64,000 nucleotides of DNA, from NCBI RefSeq assembly GCF_011043545.1, contig NZ_JAAKGP010000004.1:186001-250000 (forward strand), written 5' to 3'. Positions 36,391-44,140 of this stretch are shown one piece after another. Origin of the DNA: Rhodobacter sp. SGA-6-6 (GTDB lineage Bacteria; Pseudomonadota; Alphaproteobacteria; Rhodobacterales; Rhodobacteraceae). Positions within the stretch are counted from its first letter, which is position 1. The number at the start of each line of letters is the position of its first letter. The notes below the pieces were generated by a model. It did no database searches. It saw only the letters and a program-made list of their open reading frames with translations, and was not told where the DNA came from. Made by a program: the position numbers and the translations under genes.

Positions 36391-36642
36391 TCAGCGCCGG
36401 ATCGCGCGGGCGCCGCCGATCAGGATGCAGGCGCCGACGATGCCGGCGACCAGATAGCCGATCCAGCCGCCGAAGGAGACGCCCAGAAGGCCGAAAAGGA
36501 AGCTCGCCACCGCCGCGCCGATGATGCCGAGGACGATGTTCAGCACCAGCCCGGTGTCGGATTTCATGAAGCTGGAGGCGATCCAGCCGGCAAGCCCGCC
36601 GATGATGATGGCTGCGATCCAGCCGACGCTCGTTTCGTCCAT
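36391..36642 (-). CDS. GlsB/YeaQ/YmgE family small stress-response membrane protein
   Basis: This 83-residue, very hydrophobic protein has the Gly-rich pattern of the transglycosylase-associated family: VGWIAAIIIGGLAGWIASSF, GLVLNIVLGIIGAAVASFLF and VSFGGWIGYLVAGIVGACIL, three membrane segments. Members are small inner-membrane proteins induced in general stress; their biochemical role is unknown. AGGGAGAAGG precedes the ATG at 36642. The open frame extends further upstream but only this start gives the family length. It stands alone between the WYL gene and the divergent phospholipase-D-like gene. Confidence 0.92.
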   Translation of the reverse strand: MDETSVGWIAAIIIGGLAGWIASSFMKSDTGLVLNIVLGIIGAAVASFLFGLLGVSFGGWIGYLVAGIVGACILIGGARAIRR

Positions 36643-36773
36643 GTCCTTCTCCCTTCTGTCCACGACGCCAGCCGGCGCCTTGACCTGAAACGCGCGCAAC
36701 CGGATCGGGTTCCCGCCGGGGAACCCGGAGCGGCGGACTGCGTTGCCGGAAGGCATCGGGGACGGGGTGGGGC

Positions 36774-38243
36774 ATGGCGGAAGACCGGATGTTGCAGCCG
36801 GGACGGAACTGCTGGCGGGTCGAGGCGGCGGACCGCTTCTCCTTCATCGTCGACGGCGCGGATTATTTCGTCGCCGTGCGCCGGGCGATGCTGAAGGCGC
36901 GCCGCTCGATCCTGCTGATCGGCTGGGATTTCGACGCCCGCATCACCTTCGGCGAGAACCATGACGGCGGGCCCGAGCGGCTGGGGGACTTCATCCTCTG
37001 GCTGGCCGACCGGACGCCGGCGCTGGAGATCCGCCTGCTGCGGTGGGACACCGGCGCCTTCAAGGCGCTGTTCCGCGGCAACACCCTGCTGACCATCCTG
37101 CGCTGGAAGGCGCATCCGCGCATCACCCTGCGGCTGGACGCGAAACATCCGCTGGCGGCCTCGCACCACCAGAAGATCGTGGTGATCGACGATTGCATGG
37201 CCTTCTGCGGCGGCATCGACATGACGATGCGGCGGTGGGACACCCGCGAGCATCTGGACGGCGATCCCCGCCGCACCTATCCGGGCGGGCAGCCCGCGGA
37301 CCCCTGGCACGACGCCACCAGCGCCTTCGACGGCGACGCGGCGCGGGCGCTCGGCGATCTGGCACGGGCGCGCTGGCTGGCGGCGACCGGGCAGCGTCTG
37401 CCGCCCTGCGAGGAGTGCCACGACTGCTGGCCCGAGGGGCTGGCGCCGACCTTCACGGCGATGCGCCTCGGCATCGCGCGGACCATCCCGAAGATGGACG
37501 GGGTGGAGCCGGTGCACGAGATCGAGGAGGCCTGGCTGGACATGATCGCCGGGGCGCGGCGGATGATCTATGCCGAAAGCCAGTATTTCGCCTCGCGCCG
37601 GATCGCCCATGCCATCGCCCGGCGGCTGGCCGGCGAGGACCCGCCCGAGATCGTCATCGTCACCCCCCGCGGGGCGGAGGGCTGGCTGGAGCCGCTGGCG
37701 ATGGACAGCGCCCGGGCCAAGCTGGTCAAGGCGCTGCGGCAGGTGGACCGGCACGGAAGGCTGCACATCTATCACCCGGTGACGGCGGGCGGCGCGCCGA
37801 TCTATGTCCATGCCAAGGCGATGGTGGTGGACGACCGGGTGCTGCGGGTGGGATCGTCGAACTTCAACAACCGCTCGATGCGGCTGGACACCGAATGCGA
37901 CGTGATCCTTTCGGCGGACGAGCCCGGCAACGACCACCTGCGCGACGAGATCGCCACCCTGCGCGACGACCTGCTGGCCGAGCATCTGGGGCTGCCCCGG
38001 GCCGCGGTGACGGCGAAGCTGGCGGAGACCGGCTCGCTGGCCGCCACGGTCGAGGCTTTGCGCGGCGACGGGCGCAGCCTGGTGCCCTACGAGATCCCCG
38101 AGCTGTCGGGCTTCGCCGGCTGGCTGGCCGAAAACGAAATCCTCGACCCGAACGGCCCGGACGAGATCTTCGAATCCACCGCGAAGCGCGGGCTGTTCAA
38201 GGGCTGGGGCCGGCTGCGGAGCAGGCTGCGGTTGCAGCGGTAG
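36774..38243 (+). CDS. Phospholipase D / cardiolipin synthase-like protein
   Basis: This 489-residue protein has the two HKD motifs of the phospholipase D superfamily: ASHHQKIVVIDD with GGIDMT in the first half, and YVHAKAMVVDD with GSSNFNNRSM in the second. The His and Lys residues form the catalytic pair in each half. Such enzymes hydrolyse or exchange phosphodiester headgroups, as in phospholipase D or cardiolipin synthase. No long N-terminal membrane segments are present, so a soluble phospholipase D-like enzyme is more likely than a classical membrane ClsA. It is divergent from the small stress membrane protein, which suggests a link to envelope stress. Confidence 0.9.
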   Translation: MAEDRMLQPGRNCWRVEAADRFSFIVDGADYFVAVRRAMLKARRSILLIGWDFDARITFGENHDGGPERLGDFILWLADRTPALEIRLLRWDTGAFKALFRGNTLLTILRWKAHPRITLRLDAKHPLAASHHQKIVVIDDCMAFCGGIDMTMRRWDTREHLDGDPRRTYPGGQPADPWHDATSAFDGDAARALGDLARARWLAATGQRLPPCEECHDCWPEGLAPTFTAMRLGIARTIPKMDGVEPVHEIEEAWLDMIAGARRMIYAESQYFASRRIAHAIARRLAGEDPPEIVIVTPRGAEGWLEPLAMDSARAKLVKALRQVDRHGRLHIYHPVTAGGAPIYVHAKAMVVDDRVLRVGSSNFNNRSMRLDTECDVILSADEPGNDHLRDEIATLRDDLLAEHLGLPRAAVTAKLAETGSLAATVEALRGDGRSLVPYEIPELSGFAGWLAENEILDPNGPDEIFESTAKRGLFKGWGRLRSRLRLQR

Positions 38244-38265
38244 CGGTAGACGGCATCCAGCCTCC

Positions 38266-38302
38266 CCGCTGTCATCCCCCGAAAGCGGGGATGACAGCGG
38301 GA
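38266..38302 (+). terminator. 15-bp perfect hairpin (GTCATCCCC repeat type) after the phospholipase-D-like gene
   Basis: CCCGCTGTCATCCCC and GGGGATGACAGCGGG pair perfectly around CGAAAGC, 22 bp after the phospholipase-D-like stop. The same GTCATCCCCG(C)GAAAGCGGGGATGAC pattern is a common extragenic palindrome in several proteobacteria. It has no T run, so it may be an extragenic palindromic repeat that also protects or terminates the transcript. Confidence 0.6.
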
Positions 38303-38422
38303 AACGGGAAGGAGAACAGGGCGCCGCCCGGCAGGGACCGGGCGGCCGGACAGGGGCCGGACCGGCCGTCCTGTCTCCACCGCCCCGCACCGAGTCGCGG
38401 GGGCGGACTCCAGCCCCCGGGC

Positions 38423-38539
38423 CGGCGTTCTCTTTTCCCGCAGCGGAAGACAAACGCCGTTCCACGCCGCCCCCGGACTTCGGCACGGCGTTCCCCGCCC
38501 CCGGATTGTCTTCGCCGGACGCAAGGGGGATAAACGCCG
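38423..38539 (+). promoter_or_regulatory. Candidate cis-regulatory RNA leader of metQ: four alternating complementary segments
   Basis: Segment 1 is CGGCGTT at 38423-38429, segment 2 AACGCCG at 38453-38459, segment 3 CGGCGTT at 38486-38492 and segment 4 AACGCCG at 38533-38539. Segments 1-2 and 3-4 can pair, or 2-3 can pair instead. The 2-3 pairing extends to AACGCCGT/ACGGCGTT, and it is enclosed by a second pair, GAAGACAA at 38446-38453 with TTGTCTTC at 38506-38513. Mutually exclusive pairings are the hallmark of an attenuator or riboswitch. No known SAM riboswitch consensus was recognised, and segment 4 is not followed by a T run. The metQ start is 48 bp downstream. Confidence 0.5.
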
Positions 38540-38587
38540 CGCAGCCCGGACCTCCCCCGGCTGCACGGACATCAGACGAGGATCCTC

Positions 38588-39388
38588 ATGCCGCCCATCG
38601 CTTCCATCACCCGCCGCGCAGCCCTTGCCCTGGCCGCCACGCTTGCCCTGACGCCCGCCGCCCGGGCCGAGGACGTCACGCTGAAGGTGGGCATCATGGG
38701 CGGCGAGGACGAAACCGTCTGGGCCGCGGTGGCCGAACAGGCCAAGCCGCTGGGGCTGGTCATCGAGACGGTGATCTTCAACGACTACACCCAGCCGAAC
38801 GAGGCGCTGGCCAACAAGGAGATCGACGCCAACGCCTTCCAGCACGGCCCCTATCTGGAGGCGCAGATCGCCGCCCACGGTTATGCGCTGGAACCGGCCT
38901 TCGACACCGCGATCTTCCCGATCGGGCTTTACTCCCGCAAATATGACAGCCTGGAGGCGCTGCCCGACGGCGCGCTGATCGGGGTGCCGAACGATCCCTC
39001 GAACGGCGGCCGCGCGCTGAAGGTGCTGGAGCAGCTGGGGCTGATCAAGCTGAACCCCGAGGCGGGCATCCTAGCGACCGTGATCGACGTGGCCGAGAAC
39101 CCCCGCGGCTTCGACCTGCGCGAGCTGGACGCGGGCGTGGTGGGGCGCGCCATCGACGATCTGGACGCCGCGGTGGTCAACACCGACTGGGCGGCCAAGG
39201 CCGGCCTGCTGGACGCCCGCATCGCCGAGGAATCGGGCGAGAACAACCCCTACATGAACTTCCTCGCCATCCGCAGCGAGGACAAGGACGCCGCCTGGGT
39301 CGCCCTGCTGCAACAGGCGTTCCAGAGCGCGCCGGTGAAAGAGGCCTATCTTTCCGCCTATAAAGGGGCCGCCGTTCCGGCCTGGTGA
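38588..39388 (+). CDS. metQ: Methionine ABC transporter substrate-binding protein MetQ
   Basis: This 266-residue binding protein of the MetQ/NlpA family has characteristic blocks: LKVGIMGGEDETVWAAVAEQ, FNDYTQPNEALANKEIDANA, FQHGPYLE, and GVPNDPSNGGRALKVLEQLG. The N-terminus is a signal peptide with a twin-arginine (SITRRAALALAATLALTPAA) and no lipobox Cys. The protein is thus probably soluble periplasmic rather than a lipoprotein, as often seen in alphaproteobacteria. It precedes the ATPase and permease genes and is separated from them by a strong hairpin, which may keep binding-protein mRNA in excess. Methionine is the usual ligand of this family. Confidence 0.93.
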   Translation: MPPIASITRRAALALAATLALTPAARAEDVTLKVGIMGGEDETVWAAVAEQAKPLGLVIETVIFNDYTQPNEALANKEIDANAFQHGPYLEAQIAAHGYALEPAFDTAIFPIGLYSRKYDSLEALPDGALIGVPNDPSNGGRALKVLEQLGLIKLNPEAGILATVIDVAENPRGFDLRELDAGVVGRAIDDLDAAVVNTDWAAKAGLLDARIAEESGENNPYMNFLAIRSEDKDAAWVALLQQAFQSAPVKEAYLSAYKGAAVPAW

Positions 39389-39412
39389 GCCGCAAACCCG
39401 TTGCACTTCCGG

Positions 39413-39437
39413 CAGGCGCCCCTATGACGGGCGCCTG
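39413..39437 (+). terminator. Intercistronic 9-bp hairpin between metQ and metN
   Basis: CAGGCGCCC and GGGCGCCTG pair perfectly around a seven-base loop, followed by TCCCTGTTTT. It lies 24 bp after the metQ stop and 24 bp before the metN start. It can act as a partial terminator or a 3' mRNA-stabilising element that yields more MetQ than MetNI. Confidence 0.6.
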
Positions 39438-39461
39438 TCCCTGTTTTGAAGGATGGACGGC

Positions 39462-40505
39462 ATGACCGGGAACACGGGCCCCGTGGTGCGGCTGGAGGCG
39501 GTGGAGCGGCGCTTCTCCGACCGGCCGGCATTGGACGGCATCTCGCTGACCTTGGACCGCGGCGAGATCGTCGGCCTGATCGGCCGCTCCGGCGCGGGGA
39601 AATCGACGCTGATCCGCTGCCTGAACGGGCTGGACCGGCCGCAGGCGGGCCGGGTGGTGATCGACGGCACCGACATCACCCACCTGTCGGAACAGGAATT
39701 GCAGCCGATCCGCCGCCGGATCGGGATGATCTTCCAGCATTTCAACCTGCTCTCGGCCAAGACCGTGGCCGAGAACGTCGCCCTGCCGCTGAAGATCGCC
39801 GGCCAGCCCCCGGCGCAGCGCCGGGCGCGGGTGATGGAGCTTCTGGACATGGTGGGGCTGGCCGACAAGGCCGACACATACCCCGCCCGTCTGTCCGGCG
39901 GGCAGAAGCAGCGCGTCGGCATCGCCCGGGCGCTGGCGGGCGACCCGATCCTGCTCTTGTCGGACGAGGCGACCTCGGCGCTGGACCCCGAGACGACGCA
40001 GGCGATCCTGGCGCTGTTGCAGGACGTGAACCGCCAGCTGGGCGTGACCATCCTGATGATCACCCACGAGATGGAGGTGGTGCGCCAGATCGCCCATCGG
40101 GTGCTGGTGCTGGACGCCGGCCGCATCGTCGAGGAAGGGCCGGTCGCCCGCGTCCTGGCCTCGCCGCGGACGGACACCACCCGCAGCCTGCTGCGCGGCC
40201 TGTCGCCGGTGCTGCCGCAGCACATCGCCTCGCAGATCGCGCCGCAGGGCGAGCAGGCGCTGATCCGGGTGGATGTCTACGGCGCCGCCGCGCGCCAGCC
40301 GCTGCTGGCCATCGTCGAAGGGATCACCGGCCGCCCGGCCCGGCTGGTCCATGGCGGGCTGAACGACGTGCAGGGCGAACCCTACGGGCGGCTGTTCATC
40401 GCCCTCGGCACCGCCGATCCCGACCGGGTGGCCGCAGTGGTCGCCCGGCTGCAACCCGAAACCACAGCCATCGAGGTGTTGGGCCATGTCCCGGGCGATG
40501 TTTGA
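39462..40505 (+). CDS. metN: Methionine ABC transporter ATPase MetN
   Basis: This 347-residue ATPase has Walker A GRSGAGKST, a Q-loop in MIFQHFNLLSAKTVAENV, the signature LSGGQKQRV and DEATSALDPETTQAIL. The last ~80 residues form the NIL regulatory domain (LIRVDVYGAAARQPLLAIVE to GRLFIALGTAD), which binds methionine and causes trans-inhibition in E. coli MetN. GAAGGA lies well placed for the ATG at 39462; an in-frame ATG nine bases earlier is too close to it. The metI gene starts 20 bp before its stop. Confidence 0.94.
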   Translation: MTGNTGPVVRLEAVERRFSDRPALDGISLTLDRGEIVGLIGRSGAGKSTLIRCLNGLDRPQAGRVVIDGTDITHLSEQELQPIRRRIGMIFQHFNLLSAKTVAENVALPLKIAGQPPAQRRARVMELLDMVGLADKADTYPARLSGGQKQRVGIARALAGDPILLLSDEATSALDPETTQAILALLQDVNRQLGVTILMITHEMEVVRQIAHRVLVLDAGRIVEEGPVARVLASPRTDTTRSLLRGLSPVLPQHIASQIAPQGEQALIRVDVYGAAARQPLLAIVEGITGRPARLVHGGLNDVQGEPYGRLFIALGTADPDRVAAVVARLQPETTAIEVLGHVPGDV

Positions 40506-41139
40506 CCTGCTCTTGAAGGGCCTGTGGGAGACAGTGGTGATGACCGGCGTCTCCGGCGCGCTGTCCTTCGCGATCGGCCTGCCGCTGGCCCTGATCCTCG
40601 TCACCACCGACCGCGGCGGCATCTTCCAGAACCTTGCCGTCAACCGCTCGCTGGGGCTGGTGGTGAACGCGCTGCGCTCGATCCCCTTCATCATCCTGCT
40701 GGTGGCGGTGATCCCGCTGACGCGGCTGATCACCGGCTCGGCCATCGGCATCGCCGCGGCCATCGTGCCGCTGACCATCGCCGCCGCGCCCTATTTCGCC
40801 CGGGTGGCCGAGGTTTCCCTGCGCGAGGTGGACCGGCCGCTGATCGACGCCGCCCGCGCCATGGGCGCCACCCGCTGGACCATCCTGCGCGAGGTGCTGA
40901 TCCCCGAGGCGCTGCCCGGCATCGTCTCGGGCTTCACGGTGACGCTGGTCACCCTGATCGGCGCCTCGGCCATGGCCGGGGCGGTGGGGGCGGGGGGCCT
41001 TGGCGACATCGCCATCCGCTACGGCTATCAGCGGTTCGAGACCGCGGTGATGCTGGCGGTGGTGGCGATTCTGATCGTCATGGTGGCGGGGATGCAATGG
41101 GCGGGCGACCGGCTGGCCCGCCGGATCGACCGGCGCTAG
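40486..41139 (+). CDS. metI: Methionine ABC transporter permease MetI
   Basis: This 217-residue inner-membrane permease has five predicted membrane segments. GLWETVVMTGVSGALSFAIG opens the chain, ALRSIPFIILLVAVIPLTR is the diagnostic MetI block, and the EAA-type coupling loop reads ARAMGATRWTILREVLIPEA. It overlaps metN by 20 bp, which indicates tight coupling. It completes a three-gene methionine importer and ends 3 bp before the stop of the convergent aminotransferase gene. Confidence 0.94.
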   Translation: MSRAMFDLLLKGLWETVVMTGVSGALSFAIGLPLALILVTTDRGGIFQNLAVNRSLGLVVNALRSIPFIILLVAVIPLTRLITGSAIGIAAAIVPLTIAAAPYFARVAEVSLREVDRPLIDAARAMGATRWTILREVLIPEALPGIVSGFTVTLVTLIGASAMAGAVGAGGLGDIAIRYGYQRFETAVMLAVVAILIVMVAGMQWAGDRLARRIDRR

Positions 41140-41142
41140 GCG

Positions 41143-42261
41143 TCACCCCCTTGCGTGGCGCTTCAGCCCCTCGATCAGCAGGTCCACGCCGCTGTCGGTG
41201 GTGACGATCCCCGGCGAGGCGCGCAGGATGCGGCCGCGGCCGTCGGTCGAGATGCCTTCGGCCCGCAGCGCATCCACCACCGCCGCCGCCTCGCCCGGCA
41301 GGCGCAGCATGACCGAGCCGCCGCGCCGGTCCTCCGGCTCGGGCGTCACCAGGTCCAGCCCCATCTCCCGCGCCGCCGCGATGATCCGCGCGGTCTGGCG
41401 GCGGTTCTGCGCCAGAAGCGCGCCGTGGTCCTGCGCCGCGTGCCAGTCCATCGCCGGCAGCGAGGCAAGTGCTGCGACGCAGCCCGGGGTGCCGTTGTCG
41501 AAGCGGCGGATGTCGGGGGCATAGGAGAAGCGGTCCAGCGCCCAGCTGAACGGGTCGGGCTGGCTGAACCAGCCGCGCAGTTCCGGCGCACAGTCGGGGA
41601 TCAGCCGGGGCGCGACATGCAGGATGCCGGCGCCGGGGGTGCCGCACATCCATTTCAGGCTGGTGGAGACGGCGAAATCCACCTCCGGCGCCGTCACGTC
41701 GAAGGGCAGAAGACCCGCACCTTGGGTGATGTCCACCCCGACGATGCTGCCCATGGCCCGGCCATGCGCCACCAGCGGCGCCAGGTCGATCCGCCGCGAG
41801 GTGGTGGAGGAGACCCAGGTCAGGATCGCCAGCGCCACGTCCCTCCCCCATTGGGCAAGGAAATCCTCGTCCTCCACCCAGGGACTGCCCTGCCGCATCG
41901 CCACGGTGTCCAGCGTGAAGCCCAGCCGTTCCTGCAGCTTCGTCAGCAGGAAATGGTTGGAGGGGAAGCAGTCGGCGGCCACCAGCACCCTTTTGCCGCG
42001 CAGCCGCTCCGGCGGCAGCGCGGTCAGCAGCATGTGCACCGCCTGCGTCACGTTCTCGGCGGTGGTCACGCTGCCCTCGGGCGCATTCAGGATGCCGCGC
42101 CAGCGGTCGACGAAGGCGGCGCGCCGGGCCAGCACCCAGCCCCATTGCGCATCGTTCGCGGCGCCCCAGACGGCAGCGAATTCGGCCATGACGCGGGCCA
42201 GGTCGGCCTCCTTGCCGGGATACTGGCCGATGGAATGATACAGGAAATAGGCGTCTTGCAT
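41143..42261 (-). CDS. Class V aminotransferase-fold PLP enzyme (kynureninase-like)
   Basis: This 372-residue PLP enzyme has VSSTTSRRIDLAPLVAHGRA and GSIVGVDITQGAGLLPFDV, with Asp and Gln positioned as in class V enzymes. The Schiff-base Lys is in STSLKWMCGTPGAGILHV. TAENVTQAVHMLL near residue 65 is the phosphate-binding region. Relatives include kynureninases, cysteine desulfurases and epimerase-like enzymes. It lies 5 bp after the permease gene in an operon with a DUF1445 hydro-lyase-like gene and an amino-acid binding protein, so it probably acts on the imported amino acid. The actual reaction is unknown. Confidence 0.83.
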   Translation of the reverse strand: MQDAYFLYHSIGQYPGKEADLARVMAEFAAVWGAANDAQWGWVLARRAAFVDRWRGILNAPEGSVTTAENVTQAVHMLLTALPPERLRGKRVLVAADCFPSNHFLLTKLQERLGFTLDTVAMRQGSPWVEDEDFLAQWGRDVALAILTWVSSTTSRRIDLAPLVAHGRAMGSIVGVDITQGAGLLPFDVTAPEVDFAVSTSLKWMCGTPGAGILHVAPRLIPDCAPELRGWFSQPDPFSWALDRFSYAPDIRRFDNGTPGCVAALASLPAMDWHAAQDHGALLAQNRRQTARIIAAAREMGLDLVTPEPEDRRGGSVMLRLPGEAAAVVDALRAEGISTDGRGRILRASPGIVTTDSGVDLLIEGLKRHARG

Positions 42262-42266
42262 GGGTC

Positions 42267-42941
42267 TTACCGTTGGTAGGCGCGCTGGAAGCGATGCTCC
42301 AGCCAGCCGGTCAGCCGCACCAGCGGCCAGAGGATCGCCACATAGATCAGCGCGGCGCCGAGCAGGGGCGTGGGGTTGGCGAACAGCGCCTGCGCGTCGG
42401 TCGCCTGTTTCAGGAGGTCGGTCATGGTGACGACCGAGGCCAGCGAGGTGTCCTTGATGATGCTGACGCAGTTGGAGGCATGGGGCGGGATCACCAGCCG
42501 GGTGGCCTGCGGCAGGATCACCTTCTGCATCGTGCGCCAGAACCCCAGGCCAAGGGCCGAGGCCGCCTCGAACTGACCCTTCGGCACGGCCTGTATGCCC
42601 GCCCGCATCACCTCGGCGGTATAGGCGCCAAGGACCAGCGACAGCGCGATCAGCGCGGCGGTGAAGGAAGACAGCACGATCCCGGCGAAGGGCAGCGCGT
42701 AATAGATCAGGATCAGCACCACCAGCACCGGCATGGCGCGCATCAGGTCGGTGTAGAGGATCGCCAGCAGTTGCAGCGGCCGCACCGCGAACAGCCGCAC
42801 CAGCGCGATGCCGAGGCCGAGCAGGGTGCCGAACAGGATGGTGGAGAAGCCGAGCACCAGCGTCATCCCCAGCCCCTGCAGCAGCATCGGGAAGGCCCGG
42901 CGGAGCACGTCGAGATTGAAGAAGATCTCGATGGCGTTCAT
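42267..42941 (-). CDS. Amino acid ABC transporter permease (HisM/GlnP family)
   Basis: This 224-residue permease contains the polar amino acid type core: LLQGLGMTLVLGFSTILFGT, DLMRAMPVLVVLILIYYALP, the EAA loop ASALGLGFWRTMQKVILPQA and IKDTSLASVVTMTDLLKQAT. The ATG at 42941 overlaps the DUF1445 stop by four bases, which fixes the start inside a longer open frame. It is the only permease in the operon, so it would work as a homodimer. No ATPase gene is present nearby. Confidence 0.92.
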   Translation of the reverse strand: MNAIEIFFNLDVLRRAFPMLLQGLGMTLVLGFSTILFGTLLGLGIALVRLFAVRPLQLLAILYTDLMRAMPVLVVLILIYYALPFAGIVLSSFTAALIALSLVLGAYTAEVMRAGIQAVPKGQFEAASALGLGFWRTMQKVILPQATRLVIPPHASNCVSIIKDTSLASVVTMTDLLKQATDAQALFANPTPLLGAALIYVAILWPLVRLTGWLEHRFQRAYQR

Positions 42942-43699
42942 CTGGGGCCTCCTGCGGGGCGGTCGGTGATCAGCATGTGCCCGGGCGCATGGGTGATGGC
43001 GAAGGGCAGCCGGGCGGCGGCGATGGCGCGCTCCATTGTCACGCCGCAGGCCCAGAACACCGGGATCTCGCCGGGAAGCACGTCGGTCAGCCCCAGCCCG
43101 TCGATCGGGCGCGACAGGTCGACGCCGATGGCAGAAGGGTCGCCGGTATGGACCGGGGCACCATGGGCCTGCGGATGCGCCTCGGTCACGGCCACGGCCA
43201 GCGGCACCTGCGCTTCTGGCATCGCCCGCATCGTCACCACCAGCGTGCCGCCGAAGGGTCCGGCGGCGGCGTTCGGAATCGTGGTGTCGAAAGCGGAACA
43301 GCTGACCCCCGGCGCATGGCAGCGCAGGGCAACGCCGGCAGCGACCAGATCGGCCTCGAAGGTCAGCGAGCAGCCGATGGCGAAGGGCACCAGATCGTCG
43401 CGCCAGTGGCCGGCGATGTCGGGCAGCCGCTCGGTGGCCGCGCCGTCCACGAACAGCCGGTAGAGTGGCAGGTCGCGGCGCAGGTCGAACTCCCCCAGTC
43501 CGGGCAGCGTCGGGTCGCCCGGCCGCCCCCGCGCCAGCAGCGGGCAGGCGGCGGGGTTGGCGCGCAGGAAGGACTCGAAGTCGTCGGCCCAAACCTCGGG
43601 GATGAAGGCCATGTTGGCCTGCGCGTAACCGTGGCAAAGCGCGGCGGTCTGCCGCACCTCGCCGGCCCGGAACCGCGCGCGCCACTCGGCCGGGGTCAT
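42938..43699 (-). CDS. DUF1445 / YcsI family putative hydro-lyase (D-glutamate cyclase-like)
   Basis: This 253-residue protein matches the YcsI/DUF1445 pattern: AALCHGYAQANMAFIP early, LVPFAIGCSLTFEADLVAA in the middle, and GAPVHTGDPSAIGVDLSRP with LPGEIPVFWACGVTMERAIA near the end. Mammalian members include the D-glutamate cyclase domain, while most bacterial ones are only called putative hydro-lyases. It is coupled by ATGA overlaps to both neighbours and linked to an amino-acid importer and a PLP enzyme. A role in D-amino-acid or cyclic amino-acid breakdown is thus plausible but unproven. Confidence 0.9.
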   Translation of the reverse strand: MTPAEWRARFRAGEVRQTAALCHGYAQANMAFIPEVWADDFESFLRANPAACPLLARGRPGDPTLPGLGEFDLRRDLPLYRLFVDGAATERLPDIAGHWRDDLVPFAIGCSLTFEADLVAAGVALRCHAPGVSCSAFDTTIPNAAAGPFGGTLVVTMRAMPEAQVPLAVAVTEAHPQAHGAPVHTGDPSAIGVDLSRPIDGLGLTDVLPGEIPVFWACGVTMERAIAAARLPFAITHAPGHMLITDRPAGGPR

Positions 43700-44130
43700 C
43701 TGCGGCTCCAGTCGGTCTCGATCTGCGCCTTGAACAGCAGGACTTCCAGCTCATGCGTGCGGCGGGTGCGGTCCCACCGCTCCTCGTCCATCCAGCCGGC
43801 GCGCCAGGTGGTCATGGCGACAAGGCAGCACGTTTCCGGCAGGCCCCAGTCAGGCCCCGGCGTCACCCGGATCGACACCCGCGGCACCCGCGCCCCGGCG
43901 GGGCCGAGGTGGAAATCGATCAGGCCGAGCCCGGCATGGGGCCGGATCTCCACCTCCGCCGCCGAGCCGTCGAAGAGCGAGATGCCGTGCCAGACCCCGG
44001 GCTCTTCCCCCGGGGTCAGGTCCATCGAGCCCAGCGCCCACCGCCCCAGCCTGCGCCCGTCCGACAGATGGGCGAAGGCGAAGCCGGCGGGCACATCGAC
44101 CCGGACCGAGGCAAGATGGGCGGGCTGCAT
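43696..44130 (-). CDS. SRPBCC-fold protein of unknown function
   Basis: This 144-residue protein shows the layout of a small START/Bet v1-like domain: DVPAGFAFAHLSDGRRLGRW at the start, alternating strands, and a long C-terminal helix (DRTRRTHELEVLLFKAQIET). The WRAGWMDEERW stretch before the last helix is distinctive. SRPBCC proteins bind hydrophobic ligands or serve as ring cyclase-type enzymes. It lies 10 bp after the binding-protein gene and overlaps the DUF1445 gene by four bases. I do not recognise a defined family member, so the function is open. Confidence 0.7.
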   Translation of the reverse strand: MQPAHLASVRVDVPAGFAFAHLSDGRRLGRWALGSMDLTPGEEPGVWHGISLFDGSAAEVEIRPHAGLGLIDFHLGPAGARVPRVSIRVTPGPDWGLPETCCLVAMTTWRAGWMDEERWDRTRRTHELEVLLFKAQIETDWSRR

Positions 44131-44140
44131 GTCGCGGGCG

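Larger units (their letters stand above)
38244..38587 (+). other. 344 bp gene-free region rich in hairpins, upstream of metQ
   Basis: No credible gene is seen here. From left to right it holds a 15-bp perfect hairpin (38266-38302), a GCCGCCCGG/CCGGGCGGC hairpin near 38323-38346, a GGACAGG/CCTGTC pair further on, a GGGGGC/GCCCCC pair near 38399-38418, and then the two-unit structured leader (38423-38539). The region ends with a GAGGATCCTC palindrome directly before the metQ ATG, which includes its ribosome binding site. Confidence 0.7.

Noticed and set aside
38244-38587. A small coding gene in the metQ upstream region
   Set aside because: Short frames there have no ribosome binding site or family features, and the region is dominated by hairpins.
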